A stretch of DNA of 64,000 nt from Cryptomeria japonica (lineage: Eukaryota > Streptophyta > Pinopsida > Cupressales > Cupressaceae): NCBI RefSeq assembly GCF_030272615.1, contig NC_081407.1, positions 155,246,891-155,310,890 of the forward strand. The letters are read 5' to 3'. Positions 12,891-25,323 of the stretch are shown here, one piece after another (position 1 is the first letter of the stretch; every line of letters begins with the position of its first letter). The position numbers and the translations under genes are program-made. The notes under the pieces were generated by a model that saw only the letters and a list, made by a program, of their open reading frames with translations, did not search any database and was not told where the DNA came from.

Positions 12891-14769
12891 TGGGAGGAGC
12901 ATATGGAGCATGTATTATGGATAATGGATACTCTATGCCAACATGTGACAATTGCTGGAAAAATATCCCACAAATCCCTTAGAAATAAAACTTAAAATAA
13001 ATATTAACAACTAATGATGTATGTATAGATCCACATTAATCCTTTGAGGATAATATCAAAGTAAATGACCCGAAAAATTTCAATAACATTATGTTATATA
13101 AAATCACACTTAGAAAAGAGTGAGAATGCGAGAAAGAAGATAAAAATCATATAAAAAAGGTGACATAGATATATGTTGGAAAAACCCTTTTAGACAAAAA
13201 TTTAGCCTACAAAATGATAAATCTAATCCATTCCTAGCAACAACATAGTTACAATACAATACATGCTTCATGCTTTCCATGTAGATCAACATTCTTCAAT
13301 TTTGAAGAGAAGTCAATAAAATAACATAGTAAAAAATAAAGTATAATGCCTCCATCTAAAGTCTTCAATTGAATCATGGAGGCCCAAAGAATCACCCAAA
13401 GATATCACATTAATTGGTAGTTGAATATCCTAAACTTTAATTGTACAACAATCCATTTATAATTTCAATTTGTATTCCACAAATTATGAATACATAACAC
13501 CTTTATGGTAGTAACATAAAAACATGATGTCAAAATAAGAAGGGAGAGACATTGAGAGTAAATTGAAATATGTCTTCATGCGGATATAAATTTGACCTTT
13601 TTTAGGCTTAGAAAGAAATAGAGTTAATGTGTGGGGAGACTACTTGGTTGTGAGGGTTAATATTTAAGGGCTAATTTATTCATGGTTTGCAAGGGCATTT
13701 AATTGTGAATCATGTGAGGTGTAAGTGGGGTTAGGGTTTGGGAACCCCTATCTAAGTTTGAAACTCATATGGACCCTTAGATGGGCCTTTAGAGCGAGTT
13801 GCTTGGTTAATTTCCTTGATTAGATTGCAAAAATAGACCCCTAGCGTCTATACCCTTGAGGTAGGAACTAAATGGGCATGTATTAATGCCTTTATGACAT
13901 GATTTAACCCCTCCTCATAATTGAGAGTGATGAGTTTTGAGGTGAGGATGGGGTGGAAAGATTGAGGGGGTGTCCAAGTGCATGTCCCCCTCTTTAATGA
14001 GGAAACAACCCTCATTAATGGAGTGAGATTCACTCCACACCTCCCTGGGTTTCAAATTGAAACTCCTATATATCTTGTTGAGGAAGAATGAGTTAGGTGT
14101 TACCCACTTCTCCTTGTTGGAAAATCCTTGTTTTGAGTTTGGAGAGGAAAGGAAGGAGATTTGGGGAGAAGGAAGGATCCATTTGCATATGGTGGTAGTG
14201 TTCAAAGAGCACAGTCTTAGAGATAAGTTATTCTTCTCCTCTTTTTACTACCAAGCTTAATTTTGGTATACAACTTTTTTGATTGTGTTATTCTTGTTAT
14301 TGTTTTGGAAGTAAGTTGAGTGAGTTAAAGGTAGTTGAGTAATATTGCTTGAGATTTTGTTTTGTGAGATGGTAAATAGGTTTTGCGAATAAGCTAATTT
14401 TATTGAGAACGATGATTATATGGTAGTCTTTTTCTTGTTTAGGGACATGGATAGATCCCCTTGAGGCTTCATGATGCCACTACGATTGGGTGGAGAGGAA
14501 ACCTCTTGGATGTAATTTTTCTTACTGGAAAACCTCTATTGAGGATCATATGATTAATTAGAGATGTAAGCTTATAAATTAATTCATAAAGTTTTGGCTG
14601 GAAGTTTCATTGTGTAATAGAAGGGCAAGTTTTCTCTCCATTGGCATGTCACCTTTAGAATATTTTTTCGTGAAGATCACCTATCATGATTGAAAAGTGT
14701 AAATGTTTTTTTTTTAATTTTCCCTTGTTATTGGAATATAAATCTCAAGGGGAAACTGTCACAAAGCAA
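12891..14769. other. AT-rich spacer upstream of the copia relic
   Basis: No coding feature supported. It should hold the 5' LTR and gag start of the copia element at 14770 if they survive, but I found no matching LTR, no tRNA-Met primer site and no polypurine boundary. Confidence 0.45.
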
Positions 14770-15996
14770 AAAAATGTAGAAAATATAATGAGATATCTCC
14801 CTCCAAAGTTTTATCTAGTGGTGATTGTCATTGAATAAAGTAAGGATCTAACTACTTTCAAAGCATCGAAGTTGATAGGTTCTTTGTAGTCTCATGAGGA
14901 GCATATGCAACATTCTACAAAGAGCCTAGTGCAAGCTTTTTAGTCTAACTTAAGAATTAAACCTGCAAGTCTTCAACCTCTCCCTCTCACTCGTATAAAT
15001 ATTTGGGGGAGTCTTCTACAAATAGAGGACATAGTAGAGAAAGAGGAAGAGGCAATTACTGAGGAAAATGAAGAGGAATAAATTCTATGGACCATAGAAG
15101 CATCTAGTGCAAGCATTGTGAAAGTCATGAACACTATGAATCTAAATACAAAAAGAAGAAATCTGATTTGAAAAAATCAAGAGCCAAGTATACTAAAGAG
15201 TCTTTTGAAGAAACAAAGCACTCCACATTCTTCATAAGCAATTCAACTAAGGAACATCAAAAAGAGGTGTGGTTCCTAGACAATGGTTGCTCAAATTATA
15301 GGACAAGTAAATCTAATCTCTTTGTCAAGTTAGATGAATTTGCGCTAAGTCAAGTTAAATTTGGTGATGATAAAGAGGTTGATGTAATGGGGAGAGGTAT
15401 CCTTGTAGTAAAAACTAGAGGTAAGGAGAAACTACTTAAATATTTATAACACTTTGCATGTGCCAAAATTATAACATAATCTCTTAAGTATTGGCCAGCT
15501 TATAGAAAAAATTATACGATTGTCTTTGAAGATAACTATTGCAAAATATTTGATAAATCAGCTAAAGATCATCTTGTAGCAAGGGCTTGTAAGATAGAGA
15601 ATAAAATTTTTCCTCTCACATTGGTTTCTATTAGGATGCATGCTCTCAAGGCAACCCTAGATGATTTATGGTTATGGCACCAATGATATGGTCATCTAAA
15701 TTTCCAAGGACTAAGTTGGATTCAAAAGAAGAATACGGTGATAGGACTTCTAACAATTCAGGCAAAAGAAGAAGTGTGCTCAGGGTTTGCACTTGGTAAT
15801 CAACATCGAGATAGAGATAGCTTCTCAGTGAACAAATCATGGAGGGAATATCTCATCTAAAGCTTGTGCATGCTACCATTTGTGGTGACATACAAGATGA
15901 TACCTTGGGTAAGAATCTATATTCTTTTAACTTTTATTGATGATTTCTCACGCTACACATGGGTTTATTTTCTAAAGTAGAAATCTAAAGCTTTTG
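14770..15996 (+). pseudogene. Copia gag, protease and integrase N-terminal half (decayed)
   Basis: Gag ends with the UBN2-type motif (RYLPPKFYLVV, then an SHEEHM helix, 14790-14910). A zinc knuckle at about 15113-15156 keeps C..C....H but has Tyr for the last Cys. Protease reads WFLDNGCSNYRTS (about 15271), with Asn in place of Ser in the active-site DSG. The GAG-pre-integrase finger and the first integrase strands (LTFIDDFSRYTWVYFLK, about 15930) follow, with several stops and shifts. Element A interrupts just after a KSKAFA stretch at 15996. Confidence 0.75.
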
Positions 15997-16000
15997 CAAG

Positions 16001-16040
16001 GGGTAAGATCACAAAGATGGTGGTCAAAAAGGGGGGTAGA
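16001..16040 (+). repeat. Left terminal inverted repeat of element A
   Basis: GGGTAAGATCACAAAGATGG then GTGGTCAAAAA, a G-run and AAGTGGACAC (to about 16050). It pairs with 21276-21315 apart from a G-run insertion on this side. Confidence 0.85.
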
Positions 16041-16867
16041 AGTGGACACTTTTTTTTTGAAATCAGGTGAACCTAAACTTGGAGGCAAAATTTGAAAGTC
16101 ATCCACTCAAGATATGAAGATAATCAAAGAACAAATATTGTAGTACTCTGAATCTAGTTTCCAAACTACTAATTTTTTTCAAAATTGGATAAGATTAAGG
16201 GGGTCAAATCCTTCGCGCACAAAAAATAGACCTTGGTTTTTTCAGATAAACATAACATAGTGTCTGACGTGCACATCAAAAAAGTCATGTTTAGATTTAG
16301 TATTTTGACAAATCCTTTGGCAGAAAGATAGTTAAGAGTGAGCACTAGAAGATGTGTATTTTTTTTGTAATTTTTTGTTGAGTATTTTTTCTTTTATGAT
16401 TTTTCCGATAGAGAACATCCTGAAAAATTAGGTACCTGTTCGTGTGCGAAGCATAAGTTGCACTAAAAAAATCAAAAATGCAATTTTTTTTTTAAATTTT
16501 AAAGAATCAAGTTCACTACAATAATATATAATTTTTTTTTAATTTGGATAATTATATCAAAAGTTATTAAAAAAATGGTGCACGTATGTCTGTGAGAACT
16601 ATGGAGACATTGGTAAAAGAAATTCAATAATAACATGTTGTTGTTGTTCAAATTTTAAAAAAATTATATGGTTAGAAAGCTCAGAAGATGGGTGAAAATA
16701 TGGTGGAAATTTTAGAAATACCCACTTAATGATGTGTAAACCTGATGATGACAAAGTCAAGAAACCAAGTTGATAAAATAAAACATGCCAAAAAGGAGGA
16801 AAATGGAGGGAAATCAAACTTCCAAACCATAGCTTTGTCATCCAGGCCTATTTCCAAGCCTAAACAG

Positions 16868-17060
16868 ACAAAAGCGCGTATAGGGTACCTATGATATAAA
16901 AAGTGCGTACGAGGTACTTATGGCGTAAGAAGCGCGTATGTTCTATCTTAACTATAAAAAGCATGTACGCGCTATTTTTACTATAAAAAGCGCGTACACG
17001 TTATTTGTACTATAAAAAGCGCGTACGCACTATTTTTACTATAAATAGCTCGTATGGGTT
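16868..17060 (+). repeat. ~30-bp GCGCGTA array in element A
   Basis: Seven copies of a unit like TATAAAAAGCGCGTACG recur about every 30 bp, some with the self-complementary core GCGTACGC. It lies at the same place in A as the GTAC-centred array does in B. Confidence 0.75.
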
Positions 17061-17094
17061 AAGTTTGTTTAAATTTTGGGAGTGTGTATAATAT

Positions 17095-17267
17095 GCTATT
17101 GTATATATATATAATATGTGTATATACATATAATATATAATTTATATATAATATAAAAAATAAAAAATAAATAATATTTATATATATATGTATATTTAAT
17201 AATATATAATATATTAAATACATATACACACATAAGTGTGTATGTATGTGTATTGTCTCCCTCTCTT

Positions 17268-17312
<45 letters not shown>

Positions 17313-17355
17313 TCATTCTCTCCCTCCCTCCATCCACTCTCTCTTCCTCGCCCTC
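17095..17355 (+). repeat. TA-rich stretch and CT microsatellite in element A
   Basis: Alternating TA/ATA words at 17095-17235 are followed by (CT)n at 17255-17350. Element B has the same order, TA-rich then polypyrimidine, but with a far longer CT block. Confidence 0.8.
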
Positions 17356-17519
17356 CAATATATCTTCTTTTTGTTTGCATATATATAAGGTGATAAGAAG
17401 ATAGACAAGGTGGTCGGTTTTCCTTTTTTTAAAAGAAAATATGATATAAAGTAGGATGTTTGAAGAAAATGAACGTATTGGTTTCGTTGGATCATGTGGA
17501 TGTATTGGTTGGATAATTA

Positions 17520-19960
17520 TTATGGGTTGTATGCTGTACTAAGGGGTCATATGGTGTATTATGACCCTTAGGTGTCGTTATGGATCATATGATGTTCTAT
17601 GATCCCTTAGGACACCATATGACCCCTTAGGACTCCATATGGTGTCGTTATGGGTCATATGGTGTCCTAAAGGGTCATATGGTATTCTATGACCCCTTAG
17701 GATACCATATGATCCCTTACATGTCATTAGAGGTCATATTGTTTCCTAAGAGGTCATATGGTGTCCTATGGACCCCTTAGGACACCATATGACCCCTTAA
17801 CACACCATACAACCCATAACGACACCATATGGTGTCCTAAGGGGTCATAGGATGCTATATGACCCCTCAGGACACAATACAACCCATAACAACACCATAT
17901 GGTGTCCTAATGGGTCATTTGGTGTTTTATGACCCCTTAGGACACTATTTGGCATCATTATAGGTCCTATGGTGTGCTAAGGGATCATATAGTGTCCTAT
18001 GACCCCTTAGATGTTGTTAGGGGTCATATTGTGTTCTAAGGGTCATATGGTGTCCTATGACCCATTAGGACACCATATGGTATCGTTATGTGTCTTATGT
18101 TGTCGTATGACCCCTAGGATACCTTATGACCACTTAGGACACCATATGGTGTCATTAGGGGTCATATGGTGTCCTAAGGGGTTATATGCTCTCCTACAAC
18201 CCCTTAGGACTCCAAAAGGTGTCATTATGGGTCGTATGGTATCCTAAGAGATCATATAGTGTTTTATGACCCCTTAGGACACCATTTGGTGTCATTATGG
18301 GTTGTATGGTGTGCTAAGGGGTCATATGGTGTCTTATGACCCCTGAGGACTCCATATGACCTATTACATGTCGTTATGGGTCATATGGTGTTCTATGATC
18401 CCTTAGGACTCCATATGGTGTCATTATGGGTCATATGGTATTCTTTGACCTCTTAGGACACCATATGATCCCTTAGGTGTCATTAGAGGTCATATTGTTT
18501 CCTAAGAGGTCATATGGTGTCCTATGACCCCTTAGCACACCATATGACCCCTTAAGACACCATACGACCCATAATGACATCATATGGTGTCCTAATGGGT
18601 CATAGGATGCCATATGACCCCTCAAGATACCATATGACCCATAACAACACCATATGGTACCCTAAAGGGTCATATGGTGTTCTATGACCCCTTAGGATGC
18701 TATTTGGCATCATTATAGGTCCCATGGTGTTCTAATGGATCATATAGTGTCATATGACCCCTTAGGATACCATATGACCCCTCAGATGTTGTTAGGGGTC
18801 GTATTGTGTTCTAAGGGTCATATGGTGTTCTATGAGCCATTAGGACACCATATGGTATCGTTATGTGTCTTATGTTGTCGTATGACCCCTAAGACAGCTT
18901 ACGACCACTTAGTACACCATATAGTGTCATTAGGGGTCATCTGGTGTCCTAAGGGCTCATATGGTCTCCTACGACCCCTTAGGACACTATTTGACCCCTT
19001 AGGACTCCATATGGTGTCATTATGGGTTGTATGGTGTCCTAAGAGGTCATATAGTGTTTTATGACCCCTTAGGACACCAGGGGTCATATGGTGTCTTATA
19101 ACCCCTTAGGAATCCATATGACCTCTTACATGTCGTTATGGGTCATATGGTGTTCTAACGGGTCATATGGTGTCATTATGGGTTGTATGGTGTCCTAAAG
19201 GGTCATATGGTATTCTATGACCTCCTAGGACACCATATGATCCCTTAGGTGTCATTAGAGGTCATATTGTTTCCTAAGAGGTCATATGGTGTCCTATGAC
19301 CCCTTAGGACACCATATGACCCCTTAAGACACCATACAACCCATAATGATACCATATGGTGTCCTAAGGGGCCATAGGATGCCATATGACCCTTCAAGAT
19401 ACCATACAACACATAACACCACCATATGGTACCCAAAAGGGTCATATGGTGTTTTATGACCCTTTAGGACACTATTTGGCATCATTATAGGTCCTATGGT
19501 ATATTACGGGATCATATAGTGTCCTATGACCCCTTAGATGTTGTTAGGGGTTGTATTGCATTCTAAGGGTCATATGATGTCCAATGACCCATTGGACACC
19601 ATATGGTATCGTATGACCCCTAGGACACCTTATGACCACTTAGGACACCATATGGTGTCCTAAGGGGTCATATGGTCTCCTACAACCCCTTAGGACTCCA
19701 TATGGTGTCGTTATCGGTCGTATGGTGTCCTAAGACTTCATATAGTATTTTATGACCCCTTAGGATACCATTTGGTGTCATTATGGGTCGTATGGTATGC
19801 TAAGGGTTCATATGGTGTCTTATGACCCCTTAGGACTCCATATGACCTCTTATGTGTTGTTATGGGTCATATAGTGTCCTAAGGAGTCATATGGTGTCCT
19901 ATGACCCCTTAGGACACATGCATGGATCCCTAGGATACCATATAACCCCTGAGAATACCT
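17520..19960. repeat. Palindromic satellite of element A with ~760-bp higher-order period
   Basis: The word GGTCATATGGTGTCC and its reverse complement alternate, joined by CTAAGG or TATGACCCCTTAGG, so both strands read alike. Anchors recur: the variant CATTAGAGGTCATATTGTTT at 17725, 18481, 19253 (steps 756, 772) and ATGTTGTTAGGGGT at 18011, 18786, 19538 (steps 775, 752). This gives about three higher-order copies. ORFs inside it on either strand are products of the repeat. Confidence 0.9.
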
Positions 19961-19969
19961 TTTTACCCT

Positions 19970-20027
19970 AGAGAGGGAGAGAGGGGGAGGAGAGGGAGGT
20001 AATGGGAGAGAGATACACCTAAGAGAG

Positions 20028-20087
<60 letters not shown>

Positions 20088-20588
20088 CTAAGAGGTGGAT
20101 AGAGGGATTGGTAGAGAAAGAGAGACCTAAGAGGTGAAGGGAGGAAAGGTGAGAGAGATAGAAAGAGAGGGTGAGAGATAGAGAGAGTCTGAGTGAGAGG
20201 GAGGAAGGGGTGGAAGGATATTACATGAGACTAGAGAGAGAGAGGTGTGAAGAGAGGGAGAGAGGGAGAGAGTGAGAAAGAGAGGTAATGAGAAAGGGAG
20301 AGAGGGAGGGAGAGGGGAGAGAGAGATAATGAGAGAGAGACACCTGAGAGAAGGAGAGAGTGAGATAGAGAGAACGAGGATGAGAGAAGGAGAGAGTGAG
20401 ATAGAGAGAACGAGGATGAGAGGGAGAGACTTCAGAGAGAGAGAGAGAGAGAAAGAGAGAGAGTTAAGTGAAAAATAGAAAGGGAGGTGGGGAGGTAGGG
20501 AGAGAGTGGGAAAGAGATACACTTGACAAAGGAGGAGAGTGAGATAGAGAGATAGAGGCAGATAGGGAGAGATACTTAAGAGAGAAAG

Positions 20589-20670
<82 letters not shown>

Positions 20671-21025
20671 TGATAGCTAGAGATGTGATAGAGAGAAGGA
20701 GAGAGACTTGAGAGAAAGAGAAATGGAGTGAGAGGGGGAGAGAGAAATAGAGTTAGAGGGAAAGAAATACTTGAAAAAGGAATAGAAAGGGAGGGGGAGG
20801 GAGAGGGAGAGAATGAGAGAGAGAGACACTTAAGAGAGGGGGAGAGAGTGAGAGATAGAGATATTTGAGAGAGGGAGAGAAAGAGAGGGATATATGAAAG
20901 AGAGAAAGAGGGTGAGGGAGATGGGAAAGAGACGGAGAGATACCCGAGAGAGGAAAGAAAGTAGAGAGGGAGATTCCTAAGAGACAAAAAGGTAGGGGTT
21001 AAGGAAAAGAGAGGGGGAATGTAGG
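19970..21025 (+). repeat. Polypurine (GA) block of element A
   Basis: About 1 kb of GAGA tracts and degenerate GAGAGGGAG words, including pure (GA)n at 20027-20084 and 20595-20668. The long Ser/Leu/Pro-only frame on the minus strand here is a low-complexity by-product. Confidence 0.9.
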
Positions 21026-21275
21026 GAAGAGATGAGAGACATAATGTTGATATGAGCATGTTGATTACTGAAATTTGACTGTCTGAAATTTATAAGAATA
21101 CTCAAAAAACTAGAATCTGCATTATAACTCTTAGAGATCTGGAACCACTCTCAAACATCCTGACAATATATACATAAAATATAACTTAAAGTATAAGAAA
21201 GATAAAAGAAAAAGAGAAATGTCACTTATACTTATACCCCATGTGCATTTTGGTGTTTTTCATGTTTTTTTTTGG

Positions 21276-21315
21276 CGTGTCCACTTTTCTGACCACCATC
21301 TTTGTGCACTTACCC
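21276..21315 (-). repeat. Right terminal inverted repeat of element A
   Basis: Reads GTGTCCACTTTTCTGACCAC and ends CACTTACCC, the inverse of the left end with few differences. CAAG follows at 21316-21319. Confidence 0.85.
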
Positions 21316-21319
21316 CAAG

Positions 21320-23629
21320 CTTCAATGACTTTAAGGCTTTGATAGAAAAGCATAATGGATATTTTCTCAAAATAATCAAAATTAATAGAGGGGGAGAATT
21401 TACTTCAAAAGAATTATATATTTTTGTAGCACTAATGGCATCAAGAGACAACTATTTGCAACCTACACCCCCTAATAGAATGGTGTCGCAGAAAGGAAAA
21501 ACCTTACCATTATGGAAATGGCATGAAGCATGTTACCGTCCAAAAATATTCCTAACTTTTATTGGTGAGTAGAAATAGCCACAAAAATATACATTATGAA
21601 TAGAATCCCTGTCAAGTTGATAAAATAATATCACTCCAAAGGAGGCTTGAAGTGGTCGCAAGCCTCTAGTGGCTCACTTTGTGTATTTGGATATCCTGCA
21701 CATGTTCATATTCCAAATCAGAAGCGAAAGAAGTTGGATGCAAAATACTTGCTTTGTATCTTTGTGGACTATTCAGATGCAACTAAAGGGTAGATATTCT
21801 ATGATCCCGACACAACAAAATGGATTATTAGTTGAGATGTGGTTTTTGATGAAGGGAGAGTACAACAGTGGGAGAACGGTGTTCAACAAACCACACCACT
21901 CATCATCGGAATAAAAAATAATCATGTTTCTCCTCTCCCCACAAGCTCAAGTGAATGTTCAGGATCTAATTATAGTTCAAGCTTGATCCCTCCAAGATCA
22001 AGTCCACCAAATTCATCAGCTAGCACACCTTGAGGTGAAAATTAAAGTCCAACATCAAGTCCAAGCTCTTCATGAAAGATACACAGTTTGAATGAAATTT
22101 ATCAGAGGAGCTCTAATATAAATCCAATTGTTAATTTTGCTTTATTTAGTCCAATTCAAGATGAACCTTTTGTGTATAAGTAGTTAAAGAACAAGAATTG
22201 ATTGATGCTAGGAATGAAGAGATGCATGCAATTGACAAATAAGTAATTGGTGTTAAATGGATTTGTGTAAAGACACAAGACAAGATTAGTTGTCAAGAGA
22301 TTTGCACAAACACTTGGAGTAGATTATTCAAAAAAATTTGCTCCAATTGCTATATTTGATACATTCAAGATTATCTTGGCTATTTTTGTGTGCAACACAA
22401 GTGGCTTGTTTATCGAATGTATGTAAAATAAGCCTTCTTGAATAGTTGTATTGATTGGAATTCTATGTGGAGTAGCCTATGGGCTACAAAATTTCAAGTA
22501 AAGAACAATTGGTTTATAAGTTGAAGAAATCACTCTATGGGGAAGAAAGGTCCTCATTCTTAGTATGCACAAATTGAAAGTTTTTTTCTTAAAGAAAGGC
22601 TTCCATCAAAGTCCCTTTGAGCCAACCCTCTATATCCAACATCGTGGTAATGATATTATCATTTTTTGACTTTATGTTGATGACCTTATTTATACAAGTA
22701 ATAACACAACTGTCATGGAGAAACTGCAAGCAAAATTGAAACAAGAATTTGAGATGTTAGATCTTGGACTCATGCATTTTTTTCTTGGTGTGGTGGTGCA
22801 ACAACAATAAAAAGGTATATCGATTTTTCAATCCAATTATGTAGTTGATTTATTGAAGAGGTTTAGAATGATGGAATGCACTCCATATGCTACCTCTATA
22901 GCCCTTGGTGATAAATTAACCAAGGAAGATGCAAGTTCCAAGGTATATGCAAGCTTATACAAAAGTTTGGTTGGGAGACTCATATAACTCACTACTACCA
23001 GAGATGATATTATGTATGTTGTGAGCCTTATCTCTTGATTTATTTAGGATCCACATGAGACTCATTGACAAGCTACAAAAAGGATCCCATGGTATGTGAG
23101 TGGTACACAAAGTTTTGGAATTCATTATTCTCCTAATGACAAGTTTGAGCTAGCTGGTTACATAGATTTTGATTGGGATAATTTAGTGGATGATAGACAA
23201 TTCACATCTAGTTATGTTTTCTCATTTGGTTATGTTTTTTTCATGAATTAGTAAAAAACAAGCAACTATGGCCCTTTCTTCTGTAGAAGCAAAATATATT
23301 GTAGTAGCAACAAGTTGTCAAGCTATATGGATTTGAAGGATTTTGGAGGATCTACATTTGCTTCAAAAATATCCAAGAACAATTTATTGTGATAACAATA
23401 GCACTTTTCTAATGACTAAAAATACGATGTTTCATGCTAGATCAAAACACATTGAGATCCACCATCATTTCATTCATGTTCTGGTTCAAGAAGGGCTAGT
23501 GAAATTTCAGCTTTGTCCTACATTTGAGCAAGTTGTTGAAATATTCACCAAAGCTCTTCCTACAATCAATTTTGTTGAGTTGAGAACTCAGTTGGGACTA
23601 ATAACCATTGTTCATTTAGGAGGAGATTG
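21320..23629 (+). pseudogene. Copia integrase C-terminal half, RT and RNase H (decayed)
   Basis: Integrase resumes at 21316 with FNDFKALIEKHNGY and RGGEFTSKE. RT is readable at about 22180-22980 in broken pieces, including LYVDDLIYTSN (about 22672) with the catalytic YVDD intact. RNase H and the C-terminus end the element at 23343-23629, where a 95-residue open stretch keeps CDNNS, ARSKHIEIHHHF and IFTKALP. Stops and frameshifts are dense. Confidence 0.8.
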
Positions 23630-23637
23630 AAGACACA

Positions 23638-24690
23638 CATGATCAAAAACTTACATGTATGTTTTTATGCATGATCAACCTCTTACATATCTTTTTTTTA
23701 TTTAGATTTCTATTTTTGTAGGTAAAAACACAAACTTGTGTCACATTTTAGGCCAACCAAAAATTTTCCATCAACATATTTTTGACCGAAAAGGTTCCAG
23801 CTAAACCACTTTCAATGGAAACCACGTGGCTTATATAGTGCCCACAAGTTTTTGGTTGAAACCCAAATTTAAATTTTTTCCTAATTGGAGTTTTGACTAG
23901 TGAAATTTTTTCTTATACAATTTCAACCAAAAGGGTTCTGGCTCAAACCCTTCCAATTGAAAGGGTTTCAACTGAAACTATCTATGTGGATGCATTCTTG
24001 GCATCCACCTCATCATTTTTCAGAATTTTCTAGAACTTTTCACTTCTATTGAATTCTTCTTCAGTCAAAATGTTCTTTTTCAAAAAGTTAAAATTATTCT
24101 TTTGTAGAGCTAAGAGTCAATAATCTATATATGTAGTTTTTTATGTTTTGATTTATTTTATTAAGTTTTTCTAAAATATTGTAGGTAAGTTGCGGAAATT
24201 AAAAAAGAGACCAATTAGAAATTAGAGGAAAAATATCAAACCATGTTATAATATTTTACAAATAATATGGTGCACTAGAGGAGATAATCATCTCCAAAAA
24301 GGTATAATTGATTTTTTTTATAATGATAAATTGTCAAATTCTTTATGTTGGACATTAAGACATTATTATGGAAATTTTTGGAACCTCCAAAAATTTGTAT
24401 TTTTACACAACTGAAGTGTCCCTAAATTATTCTCCCACTACTGTCCATATAAATAGCCAAACCAAACAAACAAAATTTGTAGATATTAACAGATAAATTT
24501 TCTCTGTTGTCATAATTCAATGTGTTTTCTAGCATGAAAATCCTAAAAGTCATCACCAAAACCCTTAAATAAATTAATTCTACCCTAATTATAAATTTTA
24601 TTTGTTAACCAAAGAGTTCATGTTCCCCACCATTTTCCTAAAAAATTCTACATACCTCACCTATCATCTCATTTGGACCATAATGTAATA
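23638..24690. other. Spacer, possibly decayed copia LTR
   Basis: No coding sequence. If the TGAAGACACA at 23628 is an LTR start, this stretch would be that LTR (TATA-like TATAAATAG at about 24449), but no upstream partner confirms it. Confidence 0.35.
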
Positions 24691-24699
24691 ATACCATGG

Positions 24700-25110
24700 A
24701 TTTTTGCTATTTCGCAAAACCCTTACCTTATTATATTAGGCATCCTACGAAATAGCGATGAAAAAAATGAAGTTTACAAAGGTAGCGCTATTTCGCAAGA
24801 CCCATGTCTTATTATATTAAGTGGTCTGTGAAATAGCGACAAAGGAGCTAAGCTTATAAAGCATCGCCATATCACAAAAAGGGTCTAATGTTGAAGCAAA
24901 GATACTGCGATAACAAACAAACCTAAAGTATTACTGTGGTATCGCTAAAAGTACTTAATAAAGAAATCAGAAGACTGTGATATAGTGATGGCTCAATAGA
25001 CTATCGCTAGGTTGCGTGACAAAGTTAATTAATGTAGAGTGAGTTTGTGATATAGCGATAACTATTGTCACCATTTCACAATGATGAAACAAGACTATTA
25101 AGGTGAGTTT
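24700..25110. repeat. Degenerate array of GCGATA/TATCGC-type words
   Basis: Words such as GCTATTTCGCAA, GAAATAGCGA, TATAGCGATA and TATCGCTA recur in both orientations roughly every 20-60 bp through AT-rich DNA. They are imperfect and often form inverted pairs. Spacing is less regular than in the other arrays here. Confidence 0.5.
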
Positions 25111-25323
25111 GCGATACAACAAAATAATAACCGAGTCAAGTTGAGAGTGATGTCAACATGTCATAACTCCGGTTTTTGAAAAGGTGGTGAGGCTGTTAAT
25201 GGCACACATGAATTAAATGAAGAAAAGACCCTCAAGAGCCACTATTAATAATCAAATTTCTACTTGAAATTTTCATTTTAAACGAAAGAATTATATGGCG
25301 CGAGCTCTGCGACAAGGAAGAAC

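Larger units (their letters stand above)
16001..21315. mobile_element. DNA element A: TIR element with 4-bp target duplication, packed with satellite DNA
   Basis: The left end reads GGGTAAGATCACAAAGATGG and the right end is its inverted copy finishing at 21315; the inverted termini span about 40 bp, up to AAGTGGACAC. CAAG flanks both sides (15997-16000, 21316-21319) and the host copia reads through when one copy plus the element is removed. Interior: a left arm homologous to element B (16041-16865), a GCGCGTA array, TA-rich DNA, a short CT run, a 2.4 kb satellite, a GA block and a right arm. No transposase is readable, so it is non-autonomous. Four-bp duplications argue against hAT, Mutator, Mariner and Harbinger; I cannot assign a superfamily. 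Confidence 0.85.
14770..23629 (+). mobile_element. Degraded Ty1/copia retrotransposon, split by DNA element A
   Basis: Gag, protease and the first half of integrase lie at 14770-16000; the rest of integrase, RT and RNase H lie at 21316-23629. Removing 16001-21315 plus one CAAG copy restores continuous integrase reading. A possible polypurine tract (TTTAGGAGGAGA) and LTR start (TGAAGACACA) lie at 23616-23637, but no paired LTR was found upstream. The element is probably 5'-truncated and very old. Confidence 0.8.

Noticed and set aside
18011-19445. ORFs in both strands of the satellite
   Set aside because: The array is made of inverted words, so both strands give similar peptides; copies carry frameshifts and stops.
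20127-21059. Long minus-strand ORF (310 codons) of Ser/Leu/Pro
   Set aside because: Translation of a GA/CT microsatellite block; all frames are open because the DNA is low complexity.
21219-21572. 117-codon ORF across the right end of element A
   Set aside because: Chimeric: its first third is element A, the rest copia integrase.
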